Source: CAZKVJ01 sp964556225 (GTDB lineage Bacteria; Actinomycetota; Acidimicrobiia; Acidimicrobiales; Ilumatobacteraceae). From it: DNA of 64,000 bases. Both the position numbers and the translations under genes were made by a program. The stretch spans positions 1-64,000 of the forward strand of contig CAZKVJ010000018.1 of NCBI GenBank assembly GCA_964556225.1, written 5' to 3'. The notes beneath the pieces are model-generated. The model did no database searches, was not told the origin of the DNA, and was given only the letters and a program-made list of their open reading frames with translations. This document shows, in pieces, positions 34,195 through 42,006 of the stretch (position 1 is its first letter; every line of letters starts with the position of its first letter).

Positions 34195-35049
34195 TCAGTG
34201 CCCTCCCTCGCCGGCACCGATGCAGTGCGGGCCCTCGGCCTCCTGGCCGGTGGTGTTGGTGCCGATGGGCGCACCCGTGAACACCGCGCCGGTGTCGATC
34301 ACCACATTGCCGTTGCCCACGCTGATCGCGAAGTGATCCATCCCGCGTGGTGCCGGGCCGCTCTTCTTCTCACCCACCTGGTTGTACTGCGAGCCGTGGC
34401 ACGGGCACTCGAACCACTGTGAGCTCTTGCACTCGGGTACCCGGCACCCCAGGTGCGGGCACTTCTGGTAGGTGGCGACCAGACCGGCCTCCATGCCCGG
34501 CAGCAGCGCCGGCTGGTAGACGCTCTTGGCCTTGCTGACGGCGTCGGCCGGGTACTCGGTGAGCCAGGTCCGGGCCTCGGCGACGTAATAGAACCCGTCG
34601 TTGTTGCGGATGGTGGTGATGACCTCGTCGATCCGCCCGACGGAGACCTTGCCGCCGAAGCCGCCGCCGCCGGCCTTCCACAGGAAGGCCACACTGGCCG
34701 CACCGAACGCGCCGAGGCTGGCGCCCATCAGGGACACCGACGCTCGGTTGAAGAACTGCCGGCGGGTCACCGCCAGCACCTCCGGGTCGGGGGGCACCCA
34801 GGGGACGGGCGCGGCCGAGGTGGCCGGCACCAGCGCCGCGCTGCGGGCCTCGGCGGCGGCGGCCTCGACCTCGCGACCGGTCGGGGCCTCGGGCAGCGCC
34901 TCGGCCGTGGGCTTGTCGGCGCGACGGGTCTCCCGCGAGAGCGCACCGGCACCGCGCACGTCGGCGCGCCGGGCGGCGGTGAGGAACAAGACGCCGCCGA
35001 GCACCACGACGGCGACGACGACGACGGCGATGACGGCTCCGGCGGTCAC
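34195..35049 (-). CDS. qcrA: Rieske iron-sulphur protein of the bc complex
   Basis: This 284-residue protein has a first helix, a long Ala/Glu linker, and a second hydrophobic region after TRRQFFNR, which resembles a twin-arginine signal. The Rieske domain carries CPHLGC and CPCHGS, so both Cys-His pairs that bind the 2Fe-2S cluster are intact. Two further Cys (in VPECKSS and PHCIGAG) are near it. The start GTG 35049 is preceded by GAGGTGA at seven bases. It transfers electrons from quinol to the cytochrome c next in the operon. Confidence 0.94.
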   Translation of the reverse strand: MTAGAVIAVVVVAVVVLGGVLFLTAARRADVRGAGALSRETRRADKPTAEALPEAPTGREVEAAAAEARSAALVPATSAAPVPWVPPDPEVLAVTRRQFFNRASVSLMGASLGAFGAASVAFLWKAGGGGFGGKVSVGRIDEVITTIRNNDGFYYVAEARTWLTEYPADAVSKAKSVYQPALLPGMEAGLVATYQKCPHLGCRVPECKSSQWFECPCHGSQYNQVGEKKSGPAPRGMDHFAISVGNGNVVIDTGAVFTGAPIGTNTTGQEAEGPHCIGAGEGGH

Positions 35050-35129
35050 GGCAGCATCACCTCACGTGGCCCGCGCTGGGCGAGGGCTCTGGTCGGGTTC
35101 GGGGGGAACGGTCTGGCGTGCACGGGGCC

Positions 35130-35909
35130 TCACAGCTCGAACCAAATCCCGTCGCGCCACGGGTAGGTGAAGTTGAAGCCGGGGCCGCGGAAGAACGAGC
35201 CGATGATGACCAGCACGGCCCAGAACATGAGGAACGTGGTCATCATCGCGATCGTGAACTTGCGGTCCTCGGGCTTGTTCGACGGGTTGCGGTCGAAGAA
35301 GGGGGTCATGCCCAGGAGGATGAGGCCCATGCCCGGGATGGTCACCCCGGCGATCATGGGGTGGAACATCGTGAGCAGCTCCTGCAGGCCGAGGAAGTAC
35401 CACGGCGCCTTCGACGGGTTCGGCGTCTGGTTGAAGTTCGCTGCCCTCAGCAGCGGCGCGTTGACGAAGACGGAGAACACGAACAAGAACGCGGTGCAGA
35501 GCAGCGCGGCGACGAACTCGATCGCCAACAGGTGCGGCCAGGTGTGCACCTTGTCCACCGGCTGGGCCTTGACCTCTTGGATCGAGCCGGACTTCACGAC
35601 GGTGAGGAGCCGCTGCGTGTGGCCGCCGGGGCCGGCGCCCACCGGCACCCCGCCACCGGCCGGGGCCGCTGCCACGACCGCCGTGGGTTTGTCGGCCACC
35701 GCCACACCACCGCCGGTGGCCTCGCCGCCCTCGGACTTGGCGCGGGCGGCCCGGCTGCGCTCGAGGAGATGGGCCGGGATGCGCGAGTCCGACGGGGCTG
35801 CAGCCTCGGCCGGGGCCTCGGTCGGGGCCTCCCCCGCCGGCGGGGTGGACGCGGCCTTCTCTCGGGCCGCTTGGGCACGCTTCAGGAGGTGCTCGGGGAT
35901 CTCGGTCAC
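35130..35909 (-). CDS. Cytochrome b C-terminal part (subunit IV-like) with N-terminal IPEHLLKR repeats
   Basis: This 259-residue protein has a C-terminal half that is the cytochrome b C-terminal domain, with three helices and the signature SKAPWYFLGLQELL near residue 165, as in subunit IV of b6f complexes. The first 100 residues are unusual. They hold two copies of a short basic motif, IPEHLLKRAQAAREK and IPAHLLERSRAARAK, joined by Pro/Ala-rich linker. The same motif opens the divergent cytochrome c at 37985. The start is GTG 35909. It lies 44 bp after the cytochrome b N-terminal gene. Confidence 0.9.
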   Translation of the reverse strand: MTEIPEHLLKRAQAAREKAASTPPAGEAPTEAPAEAAAPSDSRIPAHLLERSRAARAKSEGGEATGGGVAVADKPTAVVAAAPAGGGVPVGAGPGGHTQRLLTVVKSGSIQEVKAQPVDKVHTWPHLLAIEFVAALLCTAFLFVFSVFVNAPLLRAANFNQTPNPSKAPWYFLGLQELLTMFHPMIAGVTIPGMGLILLGMTPFFDRNPSNKPEDRKFTIAMMTTFLMFWAVLVIIGSFFRGPGFNFTYPWRDGIWFEL

Positions 35910-35953
35910 GTCAGCTCACTCCCCTTGGCTCGTCTGGTCGCTCGTCCGGTGGC

Positions 35954-36739
35954 TCACAGCGGCCCCGAGATGCCGCCGTCCTTGCGGACACGCCAGAAGT
36001 GGATGGCCATGAAGATCACGATCACGAACGGCAGCATCAGCACGTGGAGCACGTACCACCGCAGCAGGGTCTCGGCACCGATCTCGACACCGCCGAGCAG
36101 CACGAAGCGCACCTGCGAGCCGATGACGGGCGTGTAACCCATCATGTTCGTGCCCACGGTCACCGCCCAGAGCGCCAGCTGGTCCCACGGCAGCAGGTAG
36201 CCCGTGAACGACAGCAGCAGCGTGAGCGTGAGCAGCACGATGCCGATCACCCAGTTGAACTCTCGGGGTGGCTTGTAGGCGCCGTGGTAGAAGACCCGCG
36301 CCATGTGCAAGAACACCGACAGCACCATGAGGTGGGCACCCCACCGGTGCATGTTGCGCACGAGGAGCCCGAACGTGACCGACGTCTGGAGGCTCTGGAT
36401 GTCCTGCCACGCGTTGGCGGCGGTGGGCCGGTAGAAGAACATCAAGAAGATGCCCGTCACGGTCAGCAGGATGAACAGGAAGAAGCTCAGCCCGCCGAGG
36501 CACAGCGTGTAGCTGACCTTCACCGCGTGGCGCTTCACCTTCACCGGGTGCAGGTGGTACAGCACCGAGTTCATGATCACGTACGAGCGGTTCCGGGGGC
36601 TGTCGGTGTAACCCTTGCGGAAGATCGAGCCCGGACGGAAGATCGAGTTCCAGACCTGGCTCCCCTGGACCGAGCCCTGGAGCTTGGTCATCCGGTCCTT
36701 CATCGTCGGACGGGGCTGCTCTTCGATGGTCTTCGCCAT
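35954..36739 (-). CDS. Cytochrome b N-terminal part (b6-like), binds the two haems b
   Basis: This 261-residue protein has four central helices. The haem ligands are seen as two pairs: MHRWGA with LHMARVF, 13 residues apart, and YVLHVLML with MAIHFWRV, 14 residues apart. The 14-residue spacing of the second pair is that of b6-type cytochromes rather than mitochondrial or proteobacterial cytochrome b, and fits the split gene. The quinol-site region around GYLLPWDQLALW is conserved. About 60 polar residues precede the first helix. Confidence 0.94.
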   Translation of the reverse strand: MAKTIEEQPRPTMKDRMTKLQGSVQGSQVWNSIFRPGSIFRKGYTDSPRNRSYVIMNSVLYHLHPVKVKRHAVKVSYTLCLGGLSFFLFILLTVTGIFLMFFYRPTAANAWQDIQSLQTSVTFGLLVRNMHRWGAHLMVLSVFLHMARVFYHGAYKPPREFNWVIGIVLLTLTLLLSFTGYLLPWDQLALWAVTVGTNMMGYTPVIGSQVRFVLLGGVEIGAETLLRWYVLHVLMLPFVIVIFMAIHFWRVRKDGGISGPL

Positions 36740-36757
36740 GAGGTGTCGTCGCTCCTG

Positions 36758-37171
36758 TCAGAACCGCATGCCGTAGGCGTAGCCGTGGTTGCTGGTGCGC
36801 TGGTGGTGGTCGCCGGTGAGGGCGGGGGCCCCAGCCTTGCCCAGGATGATGACGCCCGTCGGGCAGCGGTCCACGCAGAGCGCGCACCGGGTGCAGACGT
36901 CGTCATCGATGATGAAGATGACGTGGTCGGCCGGGTCCTGGCCGGGCAGCTCGGTGTTCGACGCCTCGGCCACCGCGTCCGGCGTCACCATGTGGATGCA
37001 CTTCCACGGGCAGATGTCGACGCAGCCCTCGCACATGATGCACTCGGTCTGGTCGATGTGGATGAACTGCTTGGGCTTGACCGCCCGTGAGAGGTAGTCG
37101 GTGTCGACCTCGACGAGCTGGTACTCGGTCGACCACTCCGGCATCGGGGGGTTGGCGTCGGTGCGGGCCAT
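36758..37171 (-). CDS. 2[4Fe-4S] ferredoxin-like protein in the bc operon
   Basis: This 137-residue soluble protein has two full cluster motifs, CIMCEGCVDICP and CTRCALCVDRCP, separated by about 30 residues (longer than in small bacterial ferredoxins). The C-terminus is His-rich (DHHQRTSNHGY). There is no membrane segment and no export signal, so it should be cytoplasmic. It sits between an unknown membrane protein (4 bp) and cytochrome b (18 bp). A ferredoxin inside a bc operon suggests an electron donor or acceptor linked to the quinone pool, possibly also for the NuoEFG-less complex I. That link is speculative. Confidence 0.88.
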   Translation of the reverse strand: MARTDANPPMPEWSTEYQLVEVDTDYLSRAVKPKQFIHIDQTECIMCEGCVDICPWKCIHMVTPDAVAEASNTELPGQDPADHVIFIIDDDVCTRCALCVDRCPTGVIILGKAGAPALTGDHHQRTSNHGYAYGMRF

Positions 37172-37175
37172 GGTG

Positions 37176-37658
37176 CTACGAGCTCTTCACCAGAGGACGG
37201 CCGTACGTGGAGGTCTCGATCGCAGGGGCGGCTCCAGCCTTCTGGCCCCGCTTCTGCCACCACACCGTCAGCCAGGCGAACAAGGCGATGAACACCACGT
37301 GGATGACCACGACGATGATGTCGCGCACCTCTTGGTAGCTGAGCGTGAAGGGGAACTGGCCGCCGAGCGCCTGCGGCTCGAGGATGTCGAACGGCCCGTA
37401 GAGGATCTTGTCCTTGCGCCAGCCGAGGTTCTTGTCGGCATGGTCGATCCACTGGTGGGGCACCACCCCGAAGGCGATGAACAGTGCGGCGAAGATGTAG
37501 GTGGCGCCGAAGATGGAGCCGGCCCACGTGGCGGGGCGGTCCGGCGGGCGCCGGCGGCCGTAGAGGACCACGCCCAGCATCATGAGGAGCGTGATCAGCA
37601 CCGACGCGATGAACGCCTGGTTCATCCCGGGCCAGCGAAGGGGATCGATTGCCAGCAT
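37176..37658 (-). CDS. Unknown three-helix membrane protein, first gene of the bc-nuo operon
   Basis: This 160-residue protein has three predicted helices (about residues 12-34, 47-69 and 117-141: ASVLITLLMMLGVVLYG, IFGATYIFAALFIAFGVV, DIIVVVIHVVFIALFAWL). A conserved-looking loop, PHQWIDHADKNLGWRKDKI, lies between the last two, and it contains several His and Trp residues. I do not recognise the family. ATG 37658 has GGCAGG just upstream. A longer frame would run through the promoter. As the first gene of the operon, 4 bp from the ferredoxin, it is likely a subunit or partner of the bc complex. Confidence 0.8.
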   Translation of the reverse strand: MLAIDPLRWPGMNQAFIASVLITLLMMLGVVLYGRRRPPDRPATWAGSIFGATYIFAALFIAFGVVPHQWIDHADKNLGWRKDKILYGPFDILEPQALGGQFPFTLSYQEVRDIIVVVIHVVFIALFAWLTVWWQKRGQKAGAAPAIETSTYGRPLVKSS

Positions 37659-37696
37659 CGGCCTGCCGGTGCCCTTTCCGTTCGGTGGTGTGGTCC

Positions 37697-37714
37697 TCGT
37701 GAATCTGCGCACGA
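37697..37714. promoter_or_regulatory. Putative Rex operator at the bc-nuo operon promoter
   Basis: TCGTGAATCTGCGCACGA has perfect TCGTG-N8-CACGA arms. It shares 14 of 18 positions with the nuoA site at 12483-12500 and has the arms of the site upstream of rex. It abuts the -10 TAGAGT and covers the expected transcription start, a repressing position. Confidence 0.6.
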
Positions 37715-37853
37715 ACTCTAGTCGCCGCCCTCTCCGCGCGGACCATTCCGGTCCAGGACTTGCGGCCCAGGGCACGGTCAGCACGGTCGGGGGCGACGCC
37801 TCGAGTCGCTCGACGGGGTGGGTCTAGCACGCGGCGGCGCCGCGAGCGACTCC

Positions 37854-37871
37854 TCGTGCGATCGTGCACGC
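37854..37871. promoter_or_regulatory. Weaker Rex-like palindrome upstream of cytochrome c
   Basis: TCGTGCGATCGTGCACGC keeps the TCGTG-N8-CACG arms with one mismatch. It lies about 43 bp upstream of the candidate -10 for the divergent cytochrome c. It could be a second site or a chance match. Confidence 0.3.
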
Positions 37872-37984
37872 CACGGTGTGCGCGGTGTTTGCCGAGCGGA
37901 GGGCGTCGAGGGCTAACTTGTCGCCGAACCGGCCCGAACGGTGACCGCACCGTGGGCGGACCGTCGTGGCGTGAAAGGACCTCC

Positions 37985-38755
37985 GTGACCGAGATCCCCG
38001 AGCACCTGCTGAAGCGCTCGCGAGAGCGGCGTCAGGCCATCGGAGGCGAGGCGCCGGCCGAGCAGACCCCCTCGGCGGGCGGCACCGAGCCCGTGCCGGC
38101 GCCGGCGACGCCAGCGCCGAGCCCGGCGCCGGCCGCCCCTGCACCGGCGAGGCCGGCACCCCCGGAGCCGGACGCCCCGTACGTCGCCGCGGCGAAGCAG
38201 CGCAAGAAGATCCCCATCTGGGCCATGGCGGTGCTCAGCCTGCTCCCCCTGTGGGGCTTCATGTACGTGCGGTCCCTCACGGCCACCGAGGAGACGGTCG
38301 AGGGTCCCCTCGCCGCCGGTGCGGAGGTCTACTCGAGCGCCTGCGCCAGCTGCCACGCCGCCGGTGGCGAGGGCGGGGCCGGCCGGCCGCTCTACCAGGG
38401 CGAGGTGCTCAAGACGTTCCCCACGATCGAGGACCAGCTCAACTTCGTGTACACCGGCTCTCAGCCCTACGACGGGATCGGCTTCGGTGATCCGGAGCGC
38501 GAGGGCGGTCAGCGGATCGGCCTCGAGTACAACGGCAGCCCGATGCCGGCGTTCGGCGGCCAGCTCTCCGATGCCGAGATCCTGGCCGTGGTGTGCCACG
38601 AGCGGTACACGCTGAGCGGCGCCGACCCGACCGGTGACTACGCCGAGGAGTACGCCACCTGGTGCGGCCCCGAGTCGGAGCACTACGCCGCGCTGCTGGC
38701 CGGCTCCGAGAGCTTCGCCTCCCTCGAGGGCGTGGGCACCGACCCACGGTCCTGA
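37985..38755 (+). CDS. Membrane-anchored mono-haem cytochrome c with IPEHLLKR N-terminus
   Basis: This 256-residue protein has one haem site, CASCH, after a single helix at about residues 76-98 (IPIWAMAVLSLLPLWGF). The N-terminal 75 residues are cytoplasmic by this topology. They begin MTEIPEHLLKRSRERRQ, almost identical to the start of the cytochrome b C-terminal protein encoded across the divergent gap, followed by a Pro/Ala linker. The likely axial Met is in GSPMPAFGG. GTG 37985 follows AAAGGA. It probably accepts electrons from the bc complex or is a subunit of it. The flavoprotein gene starts 4 bp downstream. Confidence 0.9.
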   Translation: MTEIPEHLLKRSRERRQAIGGEAPAEQTPSAGGTEPVPAPATPAPSPAPAAPAPARPAPPEPDAPYVAAAKQRKKIPIWAMAVLSLLPLWGFMYVRSLTATEETVEGPLAAGAEVYSSACASCHAAGGEGGAGRPLYQGEVLKTFPTIEDQLNFVYTGSQPYDGIGFGDPEREGGQRIGLEYNGSPMPAFGGQLSDAEILAVVCHERYTLSGADPTGDYAEEYATWCGPESEHYAALLAGSESFASLEGVGTDPRS

Positions 38756-38759
38756 GCCC

Positions 38760-40016
38760 GTGCCGACGGAGCACGCCCCGAGCACCGACGTCTTGGTGGT
38801 CGGGGGTGGTCCCGCCGGCGCCGCCGCCGCCTGCTGGCTCGCCCGTGACGGCCACCGCGTCGTGGTGCTCGAGCGGCGGGCCCACCCTCGCGAGAAGACC
38901 TGCGGCGACGCGCTGACGCCCCGGGCCGTGGCCGAGCTGATCGACCTCGGCGTGCACGACCGGCTGGCGGCGTTCCATCGCACCCGCGGCATCCGCCTCG
39001 TCGTCGGGGCACGCTCGCAGGAGCTCAGCTGGCCCTCCCACCACCGCTTCCCACCGGAGGGCTTCGTGGCCCAGCGCGCCGCGCTCGACGAGCTGATCGC
39101 CGCCGCCGCCGAGGAGGCCGGCGCCACGTTCCTCGTGAACCACGACGCGATCGCGCCGATCGTGGAGCGTGGCTTCGTCCGCGGCGCCGTCGCCCAGCGC
39201 CCCGACGGCGAGGTGATCGACGTGACGGCGCGCTACGTGGTGGTGGCCGACGGGGCCAACAGCCGCTTCGGGCGGGCGATCGGCACGTTCCGGACCCGGG
39301 AGTGGCCGTACGCCACCGCCATCCGTTCCTACTGGGAGAGCCCGCGCCACGCCGACGAGTGGATCGAGGCATCGCTCGACCTCGAGGACCGGGACGGCAA
39401 CCGGCTGCCCGGCTGCGGCTGGGTCTTCCCCGAGGGCGACGGCACCGTGAACATCGGTGTCGGCCTGCTCTCGACCTACCGCGACTTCAAGGGCGTCAAC
39501 ACCACGCAGCTCCTCGAGGAGTTCGCGCACCACGTGGCCGCCCGGTGGGACATCGACCCGTCGCGGCCCGCCGGGCGTCCGGCGAGCGGGCGCATCCCGG
39601 TCGGCGGCTCGGTCGGGCCGAAGGCGGGTCCCACCTACGTCGTCGTCGGTGACGCCGCCGGCGCCGTGAACCCGCTGAACGGCGACGGCATCGGCTACGC
39701 CCTCGAGACGGGCCGGCTCGCCGCCGGGGTGCTGCACGAGGCGCTCGAGCGCGACGACGCCACCTGCCTGTCGCGCTATCCGAAGCGCCTCGACGCCGAG
39801 TACGGGCAGTACTTCAAGGTGGGCCGGCTGTTCGCCGAGGCCATCGGCCGCCCTGCGGTGATGCGCGGGATCACCACGACGGTGCTCCAGAGCCGCCTGC
39901 TCACCGACGCCGCGATGCGCATCGGGGTGAACGAGCTGCGCGCCGACCGCCTCGGTCCCGCCGAGCTCGGCTACCGCGCCGCCGCCGCCCTCGCCCGCCT
40001 CGCCCCCTCCCCCTGA
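38760..40016 (+). CDS. Geranylgeranyl reductase family FAD-dependent oxidoreductase (possible menaquinone reductase)
   Basis: This 418-residue flavoprotein has the dinucleotide motif VVGGGPAGAAAACWLA, the family motif EKTCGDALTPRAV and the second FAD motif VGDAAGAVNPLNGDGIGYALE. Members reduce isoprenoid double bonds. MenJ of Mycobacterium tuberculosis saturates one unit of the menaquinone tail. Here the gene follows a cytochrome c by 4 bp and sits beside bc and complex I genes, so menaquinone is a sensible substrate, though lipid reductases of the same family cannot be excluded. GTG 38760 is the start. Confidence 0.85.
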   Translation: MPTEHAPSTDVLVVGGGPAGAAAACWLARDGHRVVVLERRAHPREKTCGDALTPRAVAELIDLGVHDRLAAFHRTRGIRLVVGARSQELSWPSHHRFPPEGFVAQRAALDELIAAAAEEAGATFLVNHDAIAPIVERGFVRGAVAQRPDGEVIDVTARYVVVADGANSRFGRAIGTFRTREWPYATAIRSYWESPRHADEWIEASLDLEDRDGNRLPGCGWVFPEGDGTVNIGVGLLSTYRDFKGVNTTQLLEEFAHHVAARWDIDPSRPAGRPASGRIPVGGSVGPKAGPTYVVVGDAAGAVNPLNGDGIGYALETGRLAAGVLHEALERDDATCLSRYPKRLDAEYGQYFKVGRLFAEAIGRPAVMRGITTTVLQSRLLTDAAMRIGVNELRADRLGPAELGYRAAAALARLAPSP

Positions 40017-40032
40017 CTTCTGACGGAGTGTC

Positions 40033-40049
40033 ATCGCTCCTGGAGCGAT
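40033..40049. terminator. Hairpin between convergent genes
   Basis: ATCGCTCC-T-GGAGCGAT lies in the 58-bp gap between two convergent genes. There is no T-run on either side, so it would be a GC-type bidirectional terminator at best. Confidence 0.45.
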
Positions 40050-40074
40050 CCTTGCCGCAAACAAGTGGTGGCGG

Positions 40075-40680
40075 TCAGGCCGCGTCAGGCGTGCAGACCA
40101 GGGCGGCGACCTCGTCGAGGGTCAGGTCGTACACCGATTCGTGATCGGTGCCGAACCGGGCCAGGAAGTCGCGGAACGAGGTGGACTCGGCGTCGCAGCG
40201 GCGCTCCACCCGGTCCACGAGCGGGACGACCCACCCATTGGTCAGGCGAGCCTCCCGGCCGGCGTCGAGCACGTCCTCGATCGGCGCCAGCGTCACCTCC
40301 TGGCCACCGCCCGCCGGCACGAGCGCGAACCACACGACGGCCTCGCCGAGGAGGTCCGCCAGGACCGCGCAGCCCCCGAGCTGCGAGAGCGCGTCACAGG
40401 TGAGCTCACCAGGTGTCCCGGGTGCCACCGACATCGCGCTGCCGTCGTCGAGCACGAACCGCACCTGACCGACCGTCGCGCCGTCGGCGATGCCCCAGCC
40501 CTGCCCCATCTCGGCTGCAACCACCAGCGCACCCAGATCGACGCGGTGCTCCCCAGGCGCGGCCGGCGCGGCCGCGGGAAGCTCGTCGTCGGTTCGAGTC
40601 ACGGTGGCGACGACCAGCAACCCGATCCCCGCGAGTGCGGCGATCGTCGCCCAGAACCGCCAGGTGAAGAACTGCCGCAT
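40075..40680 (-). CDS. Hypothetical single-helix membrane protein
   Basis: This 201-residue protein has one N-terminal helix (about residues 8-27, FWATIAALAGIGLLVVATV) and an outside domain with four Cys (in LTCDALSQLGGC, RRCDAES and LVCTPDAA), which could form two disulphides. I do not recognise the family. It has its own leaderless-type -10, TACGCT (40695-40690), nine bases before ATG 40680, and is convergent with the flavoprotein. Confidence 0.7.
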   Translation of the reverse strand: MRQFFTWRFWATIAALAGIGLLVVATVTRTDDELPAAAPAAPGEHRVDLGALVVAAEMGQGWGIADGATVGQVRFVLDDGSAMSVAPGTPGELTCDALSQLGGCAVLADLLGEAVVWFALVPAGGGQEVTLAPIEDVLDAGREARLTNGWVVPLVDRVERRCDAESTSFRDFLARFGTDHESVYDLTLDEVAALVCTPDAA

Positions 40681-40715
40681 GCCCGCCCGAGCGTAGGCGC
40701 GCCCCCGGCGCCGGC

Positions 40716-41981
40716 TCAGTCGCCGGCTGCTGCCGCGGCCACGGCCGCCAGCGCAGCGCGCTCACCCAGCTCCGCGATCACGGCGTCGTCGTGACCGAGG
40801 CCGACGAACAGCGCCTCGTACGCACCGGGGGCCAGCGCCACCCCTTCTCGCAGCAGGGCGTGGAACAGGCGGGCATAGCCGGCCTCGTCCGTCTGCTTCG
40901 CGCCGTCGAAATCGACAGGACGGCGGGTGCCGAGGTGCAGCCCCACGAGCGTCCCGACGACCGACACCTGCAGCGCGATCCCCTCCGCCTCGCACGCGTC
41001 GCGCAGCAGCGCCCCCACGCGCCGGGCGCGCGCCGACAGCTCCATGTAGAGCTCGGCGGTCAGCTCCGACAGCGTGGCCAGGCCGGCTGCGGTGGCGAGC
41101 GGGTTGCCGGACAGCGTCCCGGACTGGAACACCGGTCCGATGGGCGACAGGTGCTCCATCACGTCCCGGCGACCGCCGACGGCACCGATGGGCAGGCCCC
41201 CTCCGATGACCTTGCCGAAGCAGGTGAGATCGGCGCGCACGTCGAACATCGCCTGAGCCCCGCCTACACCGACCCGGAACCCGGTGATGACCTCGTCGAA
41301 GATCAACAGCGCGCCCACCCGGTCGCACTCGGCGCGGAGGCCCTCGAGGAAGCCGGGCACGGGCGCGATGACGCCCATGTTGGCGGCCACCGGTTCGACG
41401 ATGACCGCCGCCACCTGGTCGTCGAGGGTCGGCACCACGTTGTACGGCGCGACGATGGTGTTGGCGACCGCCGCCGCTGGCACCCCGGCCGTTCCGGGAA
41501 GCCCGAGCGTGGCCACCCCGCTGCCGCCGGCGGCGAGCAGCGCGTCGGTGGCGCCGTGGAAGTTGCCCGCGAACGACACGATGCGGTCCCGACCCGTGGC
41601 GCCACGGGCCAGACGGACCGCAGTGCTCGTCGCCTCGGTGCCCGAGCTCATCAGGCGGACCATCTCGCAGCTCGTCACCCGCTCGACGATCGCCTCGGCG
41701 AGCTCCATCTCACGCCGCGTCGGAGCACCGTACGACGTGCCGTCCGCGGCGGCGGCACTGACCGCCCGCGTGATCGCTGGGTGCGCATGGCCGAGGATCA
41801 CGGCGCCATAGCTCTGCACCAGGTCGATGTAGCGCCGGCCCTCGACGTCCCACACGTACGGACCCTCGGCGCGCGCCACGATGTACGGCGTGCCCCCGAC
41901 GGCCTTGAACGCGCGGATGCTGCTGTTCACGCCCCCGGGGATCACCCGGCAGCTGCGCTCGTAGACGGCCGCGTTGGACAT
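40716..41981 (-). CDS. hemL: Glutamate-1-semialdehyde 2,1-aminomutase
   Basis: This 421-residue PLP enzyme of fold type I makes 5-aminolevulinate from glutamate-1-semialdehyde in the C5 haem pathway. It has IPGGVNSSIRAF at the start, SSGTEATSTAVRLAR, FDEVITGFRV, and the PLP lysine in CFGKVIGGGLPIGA. The chosen ATG 41981 matches the family N-terminus. A GTG at 42005, one base after the hemB stop, would add eight residues. It is co-transcribed with hemB, and the product is used by HemB. Confidence 0.95.
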   Translation of the reverse strand: MSNAAVYERSCRVIPGGVNSSIRAFKAVGGTPYIVARAEGPYVWDVEGRRYIDLVQSYGAVILGHAHPAITRAVSAAAADGTSYGAPTRREMELAEAIVERVTSCEMVRLMSSGTEATSTAVRLARGATGRDRIVSFAGNFHGATDALLAAGGSGVATLGLPGTAGVPAAAVANTIVAPYNVVPTLDDQVAAVIVEPVAANMGVIAPVPGFLEGLRAECDRVGALLIFDEVITGFRVGVGGAQAMFDVRADLTCFGKVIGGGLPIGAVGGRRDVMEHLSPIGPVFQSGTLSGNPLATAAGLATLSELTAELYMELSARARRVGALLRDACEAEGIALQVSVVGTLVGLHLGTRRPVDFDGAKQTDEAGYARLFHALLREGVALAPGAYEALFVGLGHDDAVIAELGERAALAAVAAAAAGD

Positions 41982-42006
41982 CTCGACGGCGGGCACGTTC
42001 GACACC

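Larger units (their letters stand above)
37659..37984. promoter_or_regulatory. Divergent regulatory region between bc-nuo operon and cytochrome c
   Basis: This 326-bp non-coding region has no credible ORF. On the minus side, TAGAGT (37720-37715) is a good -10 for the bc-nuo operon. On the plus side, TAACTT (37914-37919) is a candidate -10 for the cytochrome c, giving a leader of about 60 nt that ends with AAAGGA before GTG 37985. It also holds two Rex-like palindromes and a small GC hairpin, CGCGGC-GGC-GCCGCG (37830-37844). Confidence 0.6.
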
